Source of the DNA: an uncultured Selenomonadales bacterium
GTDB lineage: Bacteria; Bacillota; Negativicutes; Selenomonadales; Selenomonadaceae
NCBI GenBank assembly: GCA_937877545.1
Contig: CALFJE010000038.1
Span: forward strand, 1-51,571
DNA: 51,571 nt
Direction: 5' to 3'
A program made the position numbers and the translations under genes. Of this stretch, positions 7,450 to 15,659 are shown in pieces; position 1 is the first letter of the stretch; each line of letters starts with the position of its first letter. The notes under the pieces are model-generated. The model saw nothing but the letters and a program-made list of their open reading frames with translations, was not told the origin of the DNA and made no database searches.

Positions 7450-8394
7450 TCAACGCTTGAATCGCCGCTCTACCTGCGTGAATATCAGCGGGATTACGAA
7501 CAGTATCGAGAAAAACGGCAGGAACGCCTTAAAGAATTTGTACGCCTCGACGCTCAGGAAGATTTTCAGCAGCGGGTAGACGATGACCGCTATCACGCCC
7601 AAAATCGCAAAGCCGATGATGATTCGCCATAATCTGTCCTTCGGCGATACGTTCGTCTTGAAGTTGATAAATTTCTGCTCCAGGAACCAACCCAGGAAAA
7701 ACGCCAGCCCGAAGCCCAGTGCGTCGAAGGCGTCCGCTCGTGCCGTCAAAGGGTCGACTATAAGCTTTCCGTTCAAAACGTCTTCGGGATACGGCTTGAA
7801 GTACAGCCACAGGAACACCACTGCGCAGGTTATCAGCCCGCCGATAAAAAATGTCAGTTGCCGCTCCTTATCCTTGCCCAGCCATACAAAGATTTTCTCC
7901 GCCGCGAAGAACAGCCCGATTGAATACGCTGCGGCGACGATTACATCTTGCGGAGTATGCACGCCCAAGAAATTCCTGCTGAACGCGACCATTAGCACCG
8001 CCACCGCGCAGAGCAGGATTATCAACGGCGGCAAGACTTTCCTGTAGAAAAACGCAAAGCCGCCGTAAACCGCCGTCGCGAATTGAGTATGTCCGCTCGG
8101 AAAGGAAAAGCTCGACGCCCGTTCCACAGCCTCCGCCGACGGGATTAACTCAGCGTCCTTAAACCACGGGCGATAGACGCAAAACGTCCCCTTGAGCAAT
8201 TCGTTTATCACGCGCCCGATTTCCGCGTTGAACAGGATAAATATCCCCGCGTGCTTGTTGATACACCAGAAAAGTATCGCGGGGATTGCCGCCGTCAAGG
8301 CACTCTTTGGCAAGTTGGATACCAGCGTAAAAAAGCCTTCGCCGCCCCAATCCTCGCGAAGCCCCTGCAGGAAAATCAAATAATCTAAGTCCAC
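7450..8394 (-). CDS. PAP2-family membrane phosphatase
   Basis: The 314-aa polytopic protein has the three phosphatase motifs of the PAP2/acid phosphatase superfamily: K-G-T-F-C-V-Y-R-P, then S-F-P-S-G-H-T, then S-R-N-F-L-G-V-H-T-P-Q-D. It probably hydrolyses a lipid-linked pyrophosphate or phosphate, for example undecaprenyl pyrophosphate or phosphatidate, at the membrane. The C-terminal half adds several more TM helices, longer than minimal BcrC/PgpB-type enzymes. The start is GTG 8394, 7 nt after GAGGAG; the upstream in-frame ATG would run into the symporter gene. It is the last gene of the minus-strand operon, 1 nt from the symporter stop. Confidence 0.85.
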   Translation of the reverse strand: MDLDYLIFLQGLREDWGGEGFFTLVSNLPKSALTAAIPAILFWCINKHAGIFILFNAEIGRVINELLKGTFCVYRPWFKDAELIPSAEAVERASSFSFPSGHTQFATAVYGGFAFFYRKVLPPLIILLCAVAVLMVAFSRNFLGVHTPQDVIVAAAYSIGLFFAAEKIFVWLGKDKERQLTFFIGGLITCAVVFLWLYFKPYPEDVLNGKLIVDPLTARADAFDALGFGLAFFLGWFLEQKFINFKTNVSPKDRLWRIIIGFAILGVIAVIVYPLLKIFLSVEAYKFFKAFLPFFSILFVIPLIFTQVERRFKR

Positions 8395-8395
8395 G

Positions 8396-9973
8396 TCAAA
8401 ACTCCTCAATAAAGCCCATATTGTGAGAAACCAAAAACAATTCGCATTCGTGCGCCACGACATCCAAGCCCGTAAACAGATTGTCAATTATGACATCGGT
8501 AATCATTAATGCGCCGATAATTTCAAGCGGGAGACCAAATTGCGTAAGGATAATGCCGTAAGCCGCCGCAATTCCGCCTGCGCCGTCGGGTGTGGCAATG
8601 CTCAGTTGTATCGCAAGAAAAATTATTATAAACGAATCAATCAGCGAAAAACTGCCTGCCGCCGCCGAAATGCCGTAAATCGCGCAAAGGGTCAGCGCAA
8701 TCAGTTCCGACGGACAAAACATGACAAACGCCAACGGTGCCCAGAAGTTGCAAAATTTTTCATCTATACGCAGATTATCCCGCGATACTTCAATAATTTT
8801 CGGCAACGCGGCTCCGCCATTGATCGTCGTAAACGCAATTATGAACGCGGGGAAAATTTTCTTTAAAAAATCCGTAATGCCAAGCTTTATTTTGAACTTT
8901 ATGTGAATCAGCATGAGCAAAATAATCGCCGCGTATGTGATTATGCTCGCCGCAACAAGCTTCCATACTACAAAAAACTCCGAGAAATCGCTCTCCGCCA
9001 GCGTCTGGAAGATACAAAGGAAAATCATCAGCGGAATTATGCTAAAAACCTTATCCGTTACTTTAAAAACTAACTCGTTCAGCTCGATGACAATACTTTT
9101 TAAGTTAATTGTGTGATTACCCGTGAGCGTTATGCAAATTCCAATCAAAAATGCCAGCACCGTAACTTGTAAAATGTTTCCGTCCAAAAATGCCGCCAAA
9201 ATATTCGTCGGAACGATTGACAGGAATAATTCTACAACTTTACTTATCGCAAACGAGTCGCCGTTTTCAACGAAGTTCAACGGGAAAAATACGCCGCCGA
9301 CAAAAATTGTGAGGAAAATTATGAGCACATTCAAGAAAAATAATCGCCCGATAACCGTTAATCCGATATTGCCAAGCATGGTGCTGTCTTCAATCGCGCA
9401 AATACTCGATATGACTGCGAAAAATACCATAAAAATTGTTACGCTGACGATTAGTTGCATAAGTGTATCCAAAATCGGCGTGACAACTTCGTTGAGCAAT
9501 GTATTTTGAACGTCCGGCGGCAAAAAATCCGCGAGGAACGAAAATATTATCGCCAAAACTATTGCGATTGTTATTGAACCGCCGGGAATTTTAATCGGCT
9601 TGCGTTCTTTGGTTGAAAAGGAAATCAGCTCATTGTAACCGTTTTCGTAGCGATAAATCGTTTTTGCCTCGTCCAAATGCAGGAGATTTTTCATAACAGC
9701 GTTACTCAAAATCGTGTCGGCGTCTTCAAACTCATTTTTAAGCGGGTTAAACGGTTCACCTGCAAGGCGAATAACGATTTTCGGCGCACCGAACCATTTT
9801 TTATTATAAACTTTGAACTCGTGCGTCATGCCGAAATGCTCTTGCCAACGAAGCAAAGCCTCTTCCACTACCAAACAAATTTTTAAGACATCGCGCCGAG
9901 AAACTTCGGCTTTTTCAAACAGGACAAGTAAATCCTCAATAGTTTTGGCGATATTTTCGTTGCTTAATTGCAT
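8396..9973 (-). CDS. SDF-type (dicarboxylate/amino acid:cation) symporter with N-terminal GHKL-like soluble domain
   Basis: The 525-aa protein starts at ATG 9973, preceded by AGGAAG. About 125 N-terminal residues are soluble and resemble a degenerate anti-sigma/histidine-kinase-type ATPase fold: V-V-E-E-A-L in the place of the N-box and I-V-I-R-L-A-G-E-P-F-N-P in the place of the G1 region. From about residue 130 the membrane domain follows the GltP/DctA (SDF) pattern. Its re-entrant loop reads T-I-N-G-G-A-A-L-P instead of the serine-rich motif, and the N-M-D-G-T motif of TM7 is not present. TM8 has D-N-L-F-T-G-L-D-V-V. Transport of an organic anion or amino acid with Na+ or H+ is inferred; the substrate is unknown. 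The soluble domain may be regulatory. Confidence 0.75.
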   Translation of the reverse strand: MQLSNENIAKTIEDLLVLFEKAEVSRRDVLKICLVVEEALLRWQEHFGMTHEFKVYNKKWFGAPKIVIRLAGEPFNPLKNEFEDADTILSNAVMKNLLHLDEAKTIYRYENGYNELISFSTKERKPIKIPGGSITIAIVLAIIFSFLADFLPPDVQNTLLNEVVTPILDTLMQLIVSVTIFMVFFAVISSICAIEDSTMLGNIGLTVIGRLFFLNVLIIFLTIFVGGVFFPLNFVENGDSFAISKVVELFLSIVPTNILAAFLDGNILQVTVLAFLIGICITLTGNHTINLKSIVIELNELVFKVTDKVFSIIPLMIFLCIFQTLAESDFSEFFVVWKLVAASIITYAAIILLMLIHIKFKIKLGITDFLKKIFPAFIIAFTTINGGAALPKIIEVSRDNLRIDEKFCNFWAPLAFVMFCPSELIALTLCAIYGISAAAGSFSLIDSFIIIFLAIQLSIATPDGAGGIAAAYGIILTQFGLPLEIIGALMITDVIIDNLFTGLDVVAHECELFLVSHNMGFIEEF

Positions 9974-9990
9974 TAAAAGATACTTCCTAT

Positions 9991-11199
9991 TCAATCTCCG
10001 ATTATCGGACAATCATAGTAGTCAAGCACTTCGTTTATCAAAAACAAATCGTAAATCTGATTGTCGATGAAATAAGCCGCAATCACGTCCTCCTTGCGTC
10101 CTTCGCTCAGAGCGTAGCCCGCACGCGCCAACAAGGTGTTCGCCGCTTTGAAGTCCAATTTCATTGCGAAGACTATCGCCAAGACGGTTTTCTTGCTCGG
10201 CATGTATCCTTTTTCGTTGCGTATCTTGGAAAAGATTCGCCTGTCGAGGTGCGCCCGCTTGTAAACTTCCACGTCCGTCAAATTCTTTTGCTTGATGAGC
10301 TTGTACAGGCAGTCGGAGAAGTGCGTGCCCGCGATGCCGATTTTGTCCTTCAAAGCGCGCACAATAACCTCGAACGTCTTCAAAGACTCCGCCGGCTCAC
10401 CGAGGGGCGCAACGCTATAAGAATATTTCAAGCCGCGATTAGCCGCCGGCATATCATGGAAATTCTTTTCAATGTAGAGGTCGATTCGGTCTATCAAGCC
10501 CGCGTCGTGAAAGCTCTTCGTGGCGGGACGTGCAGTGAAGTCTTCCCGTACTTCCAACGTCTCAAAGCCGTAATGCGTCAAAATCTCGTCCGCCAACGTC
10601 AAATCGTAAACGCCCTTATCGAGGAAAAATGCTATCAGTACTTCCTCCATGACGTTCGCGGCGAGGCAATAGTGTAGCGGGTTTGCATAGGGAGCACGGC
10701 TCATCAAATTGTTTGCCGCGTCGAAATCCAAGCCCATTGCCAAGGCAAGTGCCCAAATCGTTCGTTCGGAGGGTGTATAGCTTTTTTCATTGCGAAGTTT
10801 ATCGAAGAGCGCAACGTCTACGCGAGCTTTGGCGGCGAGGTCGGCTTCCGATAAATTTTTCTGCTCCATGAGCGCGAAGAGATAGTTCGCAAAATAATTT
10901 CGGTGCGTCTCCAAAGTCTTGGCGCGTTCGGCGTCGGTTATCGGTGGCGGGGCGTCGCCTAAGCTCGTGGAAAACAAGCCGCTCTCCTGCAAACTCTTAA
11001 CGAAATCAGCCAATGCCTTATCGGTTTCGGGAGTGCGCCCCGTATCGGATTCAAATTGCCCGATGACGTTTTCAGCTATTACAAGCCGCCGCAGGTTGAC
11101 GGGCTTGCCGAGCTTTTCCCTATACTCAAGCCAACATTTATCAAAGCAATAACGTTCCAAGTAATCTTCAACCTGCGCGAGGAGTTCGGGCTCAATCAT
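9991..11199 (-). CDS. Internally duplicated HTH-like protein, 402 aa
   Basis: The protein contains two homologous modules, at about residues 105-215 and 285-400. Each has Y-L-F-A-L-M-E-Q-K-N-L or its equivalent, then a K-(L/I)-R-N-E-K-x-Y-(T/M)-P-S motif, then A-(M)-x-L-D-F-x-A-A-N-x-L-x-x-R-A-x-Y-A, and a Y-D-L...(N/D)-E-(V/I)-L end. The pattern is that of XRE-like HTH proteins in Bacillota that carry (L)-S-K-I-R-x-x-K-x-Y-x-P; the biochemical role is unknown to me. The start ATG 11199 overlaps the glyA stop by one base (TGATG), so it is translationally coupled to glyA. The in-frame TTG at 11202 is less likely. Confidence 0.65.
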   Translation of the reverse strand: MIEPELLAQVEDYLERYCFDKCWLEYREKLGKPVNLRRLVIAENVIGQFESDTGRTPETDKALADFVKSLQESGLFSTSLGDAPPPITDAERAKTLETHRNYFANYLFALMEQKNLSEADLAAKARVDVALFDKLRNEKSYTPSERTIWALALAMGLDFDAANNLMSRAPYANPLHYCLAANVMEEVLIAFFLDKGVYDLTLADEILTHYGFETLEVREDFTARPATKSFHDAGLIDRIDLYIEKNFHDMPAANRGLKYSYSVAPLGEPAESLKTFEVIVRALKDKIGIAGTHFSDCLYKLIKQKNLTDVEVYKRAHLDRRIFSKIRNEKGYMPSKKTVLAIVFAMKLDFKAANTLLARAGYALSEGRKEDVIAAYFIDNQIYDLFLINEVLDYYDCPIIGD

Positions 11200-12440
11200 C
11201 AATACAGCGGATATTTTTCGCAGAGCGCGGCGACACGTTCACGCGCCGTAATTTTTTTGCCCTCGTCGGTCGGATTGTCCAAGACCAACGCGATAATGTC
11301 GGCGACTTCGCGCATGTCGTCTTCTTTAAAGCCGCGAGTAGTCAACGCGGGACTGCCGAGCCGCAAGCCGCTTGTCACGAACGGAGAGCGCGGCTCAAAC
11401 GGAATTGTATTCTTGTTGGCGGTGATGTTGACCTCGTCGAGGAGATTCTGCGCCTCCTTGCCGGTAATGCCCTTGCTCGTGAGGTCGACAAGCATAAGGT
11501 GATTGTCGGTGCCGCCGCTGACGATTCGGAAGCCGTCCGCCGTCAAGGTCTCCGCCAAAATTTTAGCGTTCTTGATAATCTGCGCGGCATACTCCTTGAA
11601 TTCGGGTTGAAGAGCCTCGCCGAACGCCACCGCCTTAGCCGCGATAACGTGCATGAGCGGACCGCCCTGTATGCCGGGGAAAATCGCCTTGTTGAACTGC
11701 TTGCCGAACTCCGCGTCGTTGCAGAGAATCAAGCCGCCTCTAGGACCTCTAAGCGTTTTATGCGTCGTGGAAGTCACAACGTCGGCGTAGGGCAACGGGC
11801 TGGGGTGCAATCCCGCCGCAACCAAGCCCGCGATATGCGCCATGTCGACCATAAGATACGCGCAGACTTTTTTGGCGGTAGCCGCAAGCCGCTCAAAGTC
11901 GATTATCCGCGAATAAGCCGACGCGCCCGCAACGATAATGCGCGGTTTGCACTCAAGCGCGATTTTTTCAAGCTCGTCGTAGTCAATCGTCTCGGTTTCG
12001 CGGCTGACGCCGTAGGGGACGATTTTAAAATATTTGCCGCTCATGTTGACGGGGCTGCCGTGCGTCAAATGCCCGCCGTCCGTCAAATTCATGCCCATAA
12101 TCGTATCGCCGGGCGTCGCAAGCGCGAAGTAAACCGCCGTGTTAGCCTGTGCGCCCGAATGCGGCTGGACGTTGGCATAGGCGCAATTGAAGAGCTTTTT
12201 GGCGCGGTTGATAGCCAACTGCTCCGCCACGTCAACGAATTCGCAACCGCCGTAGTAACGCTTGCCGGGATAGCCCTCGGCGTATTTGTTCGTCAAAACG
12301 GAACCTTGCGCCTCCATTACCGCACGGCTGACGATATTCTCCGACGCGATAAGCTCCAACTTGTTGCGCTGACGATTAAGTTCGTTCTCCACTGCCGCGT
12401 AAAGTTCGGCGTCCTTTTTCATGCCTTCCATCAAATTCAT
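11199..12440 (-). CDS. glyA: Serine hydroxymethyltransferase
   Basis: The 413-aa length is typical of bacterial SHMT. The PLP lysine motif S-T-T-H-K-T-L-R-G-P-R-G-G is intact, as are the N-terminal E-L-I-A-S-E-N and K-Y-A-E-G-Y-P-G-K-R-Y-Y-G-G. The enzyme converts serine and THF to glycine and 5,10-methylene-THF and supplies one-carbon units used by purine synthesis (see purN below). GGAGG lies 7 nt before the ATG. It sits in the minus-strand operon behind tsaC and the NTF2-like gene and is coupled to the HTH protein. Confidence 0.97.
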   Translation of the reverse strand: MNLMEGMKKDAELYAAVENELNRQRNKLELIASENIVSRAVMEAQGSVLTNKYAEGYPGKRYYGGCEFVDVAEQLAINRAKKLFNCAYANVQPHSGAQANTAVYFALATPGDTIMGMNLTDGGHLTHGSPVNMSGKYFKIVPYGVSRETETIDYDELEKIALECKPRIIVAGASAYSRIIDFERLAATAKKVCAYLMVDMAHIAGLVAAGLHPSPLPYADVVTSTTHKTLRGPRGGLILCNDAEFGKQFNKAIFPGIQGGPLMHVIAAKAVAFGEALQPEFKEYAAQIIKNAKILAETLTADGFRIVSGGTDNHLMLVDLTSKGITGKEAQNLLDEVNITANKNTIPFEPRSPFVTSGLRLGSPALTTRGFKEDDMREVADIIALVLDNPTDEGKKITARERVAALCEKYPLY

Positions 12441-12453
12441 GCTGTAACCTCCG

Positions 12454-12882
12454 TTAAATTTTCGGCGACTTCATCAAGCCCAAAGCCTCGAATAAGCCAA
12501 TCAGACCCTTAGCCGCCACGTCGTTTATTATTTTGCCTTCGTCGTTGAAGTAGTAGAAATTCATGCAACGGAACGAAAACTTTTTGCCCGTCGGCGCAAG
12601 CCCCATAAAGTCGCCGTCGTGCGTGCCGCTGCAAATCCAGCTCACGGCAACTTTATCGTCCTCCGCCGCCATGTCGACAATCTCCCAGTGAATGTCGGAA
12701 AAACTGCGCCGCATGAACTCAACCACGCTCAGATAGCCCGCGCCGCCGTAAAGTTTCGCCTCCGAAACCAGGCTCGCGAATTCGGCTTCGGGCGCGATAA
12801 GCTTCTCGGCAAGCGCAAGGTCGTTGGTGTTAATGCAATCCTTGAATCGAATCATGGTTTGCTTGTTGCGTTCGATTTTCAT
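12454..12882 (-). CDS. SnoaL/NTF2-like fold protein (ester cyclase-like)
   Basis: The 142-aa protein has the alpha+beta pattern of the SnoaL/NTF2 superfamily: an N-terminal helix, a central F-M-R-R-S-F-S-D-I-H-W-E-I-V-D-M segment, then D-K-V-A-V-S-W-I-C-S-G-T-H-D-G-D-F and a final strand with the D-E-G-K-I motif. This is the family often annotated as ester cyclase or polyketide cyclase; the substrate here is unknown. ATG 12882 overlaps the tsaC stop as ATGA and follows GGAGG by 6 nt. An ORF extending to 12984 would run inside tsaC. Confidence 0.75.
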   Translation of the reverse strand: MKIERNKQTMIRFKDCINTNDLALAEKLIAPEAEFASLVSEAKLYGGAGYLSVVEFMRRSFSDIHWEIVDMAAEDDKVAVSWICSGTHDGDFMGLAPTGKKFSFRCMNFYYFNDEGKIINDVAAKGLIGLFEALGLMKSPKI

Positions 12883-13493
12883 AGTACCTCCCAAATTTTT
12901 TCCGCCGGTATCGCTCCGTGACGCAGGATTAGCGGCTCCGAAGTCGTCAAGTCGATTATCGTTGAGGAGACGCCGAATTGACACGCGCCGCCGTCCAAAA
13001 TTACCTCCACGCGCCCCGATAAGTTGTCGAAGACTTCCCGTGCGGTCGACGGCGGAGTTTGTCCCGATAAGTTTGCGCTCGGCGCGGCTATCGGCACGCC
13101 CGCAAGCCTTATCAGCTTTAACGCCACGTCATTTGCGGGGAAACGCACTCCGACGCTTGAGAGCCCGCACGTCACGAAGTCGGGCACAATTTTATTCTTC
13201 GGCAATATTATCGTCAAGGCACCGGGGCAAAACGCCGCCAATAATTTTTCCGCCGCCGGCGTGATTTGCGCGATTTTTGACGCCATTGCCACGCTCGCCA
13301 CGTGCAAACTCAGCGGCTTATCCGAGGGTCTGCCCTTCGCCGCGAATATTTTTTTGCAAGCCGCCACGTTAAGCGCGTCCGCGCCCAAGCCGTACACCGT
13401 TTCCGTCGGGAACGCGACCAATTCTCCGCGCCGTATCAGCTCCGCCGCTCGGAGCAAATTCTCTTCCGTCGGCTGTAAAATTTCCGTTTGCAT
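12879..13493 (-). CDS. tsaC: L-threonylcarbamoyladenylate synthase (Sua5/YrdC/YwlC)
   Basis: The 204-aa protein shows the YrdC fold signature: V-A-F-P-T-E-T-V-Y-G-L-G-A-D-A near the start, then K-G-R-P-x-x-K-P-L and P-S-A-N-L-S-G. It condenses threonine, bicarbonate and ATP to threonylcarbamoyl-AMP, the first step of the t6A modification of ANN-decoding tRNAs. prmC ends 1 nt before it and the NTF2-like gene overlaps its end. The prmC-tsaC pairing is common in Bacillota. Confidence 0.95.
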   Translation of the reverse strand: MQTEILQPTEENLLRAAELIRRGELVAFPTETVYGLGADALNVAACKKIFAAKGRPSDKPLSLHVASVAMASKIAQITPAAEKLLAAFCPGALTIILPKNKIVPDFVTCGLSSVGVRFPANDVALKLIRLAGVPIAAPSANLSGQTPPSTAREVFDNLSGRVEVILDGGACQFGVSSTIIDLTTSEPLILRHGAIPAEKIWEVL

Positions 13494-14378
13494 TCAAAGC
13501 CTCCCCGCGACTACGCGCTCAAGCCCCGCCAAGTCTTTAAAAATTTCCACGTCCGCGAAGCCCGAAGCCTCCATTAAATTTTTGACTGCCGCCGCCTGAT
13601 TAAATCCGACCTCGACCGCCAAAAGTCCGCCCGTAACCAAAAATCTCGGCGCGTCGACGATTATCCGCCTGTAAAATTCCAAGCCGTCCGCTCCGCCGTC
13701 CAGTGCCAAACGCGGCTCGCGCCTTACCTCCGCCTGCAATGTCGCCAAGTCCGCCGTCGGTATGTATGGCGGGTTTGATACTATCGCGTCGAACGTTTTG
13801 CCTTCCAGCGGCGCGAATAAGTCTCCGCAAAAAAATTCGGCTCTGTCGGCGACGTGGAACTTTTCCGCGTTGAAACGGGCGACCTCCAAAGCCGCCTCCG
13901 ATATGTCGACGGCGCAAGCCCGCGCAGATTTGACGAACTTTAAAATCGAAACGGTAATTGCTCCGCTGCCGACGCCCAAATCCGCGAACGTTACCGCCTT
14001 GCCGAGTCCGCGCAGATATTCCCCGACGCCCTCCGTTAAAATTTCGGTATCGGGGCGCGGTATCAGGACGTGTTCATTGACGGCGAACGCCAAGCCCATG
14101 AATTCGCGCATTCCCGTCAGATAGGCAACCGGGACGCCCTCAAGTCGCCGCGTTATCAGCTCGTTGAAACGGAACACGGCATCGAGCGGCAATTTTTTAT
14201 CCGCGTCGACGTACAAGCTCAATCGCCGCCAACCCGTCACGTGCGCCAACAGTATTTCCGCGTCGAGCCGCAGATTTTCTATGCCGCCCGCTTCAAGCCG
14301 CGCCGTGCCCGTCCGCAAGACTTCTGCCACAGTTTTAATTGCTATCGCCTCCAAAAAAATTAGGAATGGAAAAATCAT
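13494..14378 (-). CDS. prmC: Peptide chain release factor N5-glutamine methyltransferase
   Basis: HemK/PrmC methylates the GGQ glutamine of RF1 and RF2. The SAM motif (F-A-D-L-G-V-G-S-G-A-I) and the catalytic N-P-P-Y (S-N-P-P-Y-I-P-T) are present, and N- and C-terminal domains have normal length. The start is unclear. ATG 14378 lies inside a dispersed repeat (14361-14407), which would supply about 10 extra hydrophobic residues at the N-terminus. The alternative is a non-AUG start near 14338-14351, just at or after a GGAGG in the sequence TTGGAGGCG. prfA is not adjacent, unlike in many Bacillota. Confidence 0.92.
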   Translation of the reverse strand: MIFPFLIFLEAIAIKTVAEVLRTGTARLEAGGIENLRLDAEILLAHVTGWRRLSLYVDADKKLPLDAVFRFNELITRRLEGVPVAYLTGMREFMGLAFAVNEHVLIPRPDTEILTEGVGEYLRGLGKAVTFADLGVGSGAITVSILKFVKSARACAVDISEAALEVARFNAEKFHVADRAEFFCGDLFAPLEGKTFDAIVSNPPYIPTADLATLQAEVRREPRLALDGGADGLEFYRRIIVDAPRFLVTGGLLAVEVGFNQAAAVKNLMEASGFADVEIFKDLAGLERVVAGRL

Positions 14379-14407
14379 TCCCCATTCCTCAATCCCAATT
14401 CCTAATC
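14361..14407. repeat. Dispersed short repeat, copy A, at the 5' end of prmC
   Basis: About 47 bp bounded by TTAGGAAT-like and ATTCCTAA inverted ends. Positions 14368-14402 are a 35-bp perfect match to 24030-24064. The element fills the gap between the PIN/TRAM gene and prmC and contains the ATG 14378. Confidence 0.85.
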
Positions 14408-14409
14408 AG

Positions 14410-15606
14410 TTAGCGCGGTTTGGCGAAAATCATGCGCCCCGCCGACGTTTGCAACGCACTTGTGACTTCGACGGAAATAGTTCGACTCAAGTAGCGGTGC
14501 CCGTTCTCGATAACGATCATCGTGCCGTCGTCGAGATAGGCAACGCCTTGCCCCGGCTCCTTGCCGTCCTTGACGACTTGAACTTTCATGGTCTCGCCGG
14601 GGATAACCACGGGCTTAACCGCGTTCGACAGTTCATTGATATTCAGAACCTCGACGCCGCGCAGTTGAGCGACCTTGTTAAGATTGAAATCGTTGGTGAT
14701 AATCTTGCCGCCGAGCTTTTGAGCCAGGCGCACGAGCTTTGAATCCACGCCCTGCACGTCGTCAAAGTCCACGTTCATAACTTCGACCTCAAGGCTTGAA
14801 TCCTCGCGAATTTTTTGCAGAATATCCAAACCGCGACGCCCGCGCACCCGCCGCAACGTGTCCGACGAATCCGCGATATATTGAAGCTCCTCCAACACGA
14901 ACACGGGGATTAACAGCGTGCCCTCCAAAAAGCCTGTCTTGCAAATGTCGGCGATTCGCCCGTCAATGATAACGTTCGTGTCGAGCAGCTTGTAATTTTT
15001 ATCCTTGTGCTCCTTGAGCTTGACGAGATTAACCTTGGTGCGTTCGGCGGGCGGAGTATCTTCGGGCGCGGGGGCGGCGGTGACCTTTTCAGGCTCCTTA
15101 GTCTTTTCCGCCTCGCGACTGCGCAAAATATCCTTTATGAAGTCGAAACTGCCGGTAATTTCCTTGCGCTTTTTAATGGTGATACAGACGCCCAGATAGC
15201 CGAGGACGAGGCTGAAAATGATTGGAATATAATTGCCGACGATTGGAATGCGGGCGAAGGCACTGCCCAAAAGGTTGGCAAGAATGAGTCCGATAGCCAA
15301 TCCGCACGCGCCGGCGATCACGTCATTGATTGGCATTTTGCTGAGCTGCTTTTCGACGAACGAGGTAAAATTGCGGAGCTTGTCGACGAGATAGGGCGAC
15401 ACCAGCCAGCCGAGCAGTCCGCCGATAAATGCGCCCGCGATTATACAGACGAATCCGGCGAGGGTAAGTTGGAAGATGCCCGTTTCGACTTTAAAAAATT
15501 CCAGGTCGATGTAAGAAATCAGAAAAGGGCTTGCCTGTCGCAACGCCGCGCCGCCCGCTATGGCGCACGTCAGCGTTATGAAGAATTTTATCGCTTTATC
15601 AAGCAT
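14410..15606 (-). CDS. PIN/TRAM-domain membrane protein (YacL-type)
   Basis: The 398-aa protein has four N-terminal TM segments (about residues 10-145). A charged linker follows, then a PIN domain at about 195-315 starting L-L-D-T-N-V-I-I-D-G-R and containing V-F-V-L-E-E-L and I-I-T-N-D-F-N-L-N-K, the acidic residues of PIN nucleases. A C-terminal TRAM domain (about 325-395) probably binds RNA. Family members are known as YacL in Bacillus. The function is thought to involve RNA, but the target is unknown. The start is ATG 15606, 8 nt after AGGAGG; the GTG 3 codons upstream overlaps that site. Confidence 0.88.
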   Translation of the reverse strand: MLDKAIKFFITLTCAIAGGAALRQASPFLISYIDLEFFKVETGIFQLTLAGFVCIIAGAFIGGLLGWLVSPYLVDKLRNFTSFVEKQLSKMPINDVIAGACGLAIGLILANLLGSAFARIPIVGNYIPIIFSLVLGYLGVCITIKKRKEITGSFDFIKDILRSREAEKTKEPEKVTAAPAPEDTPPAERTKVNLVKLKEHKDKNYKLLDTNVIIDGRIADICKTGFLEGTLLIPVFVLEELQYIADSSDTLRRVRGRRGLDILQKIREDSSLEVEVMNVDFDDVQGVDSKLVRLAQKLGGKIITNDFNLNKVAQLRGVEVLNINELSNAVKPVVIPGETMKVQVVKDGKEPGQGVAYLDDGTMIVIENGHRYLSRTISVEVTSALQTSAGRMIFAKPR

Positions 15607-15659
15607 AAGCTTCACCTCCTGCGCGGCAAGCCTAGCATACTTTTCTGAAATTTTACTGA

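Noticed and set aside
7334..7579. Possible frameshifted continuation of nrdD carrying the radical motif
   Set aside because: The two other frames after 7340 contain no R-x-x-G-Y sequence, so a simple indel does not restore the usual C-terminus.
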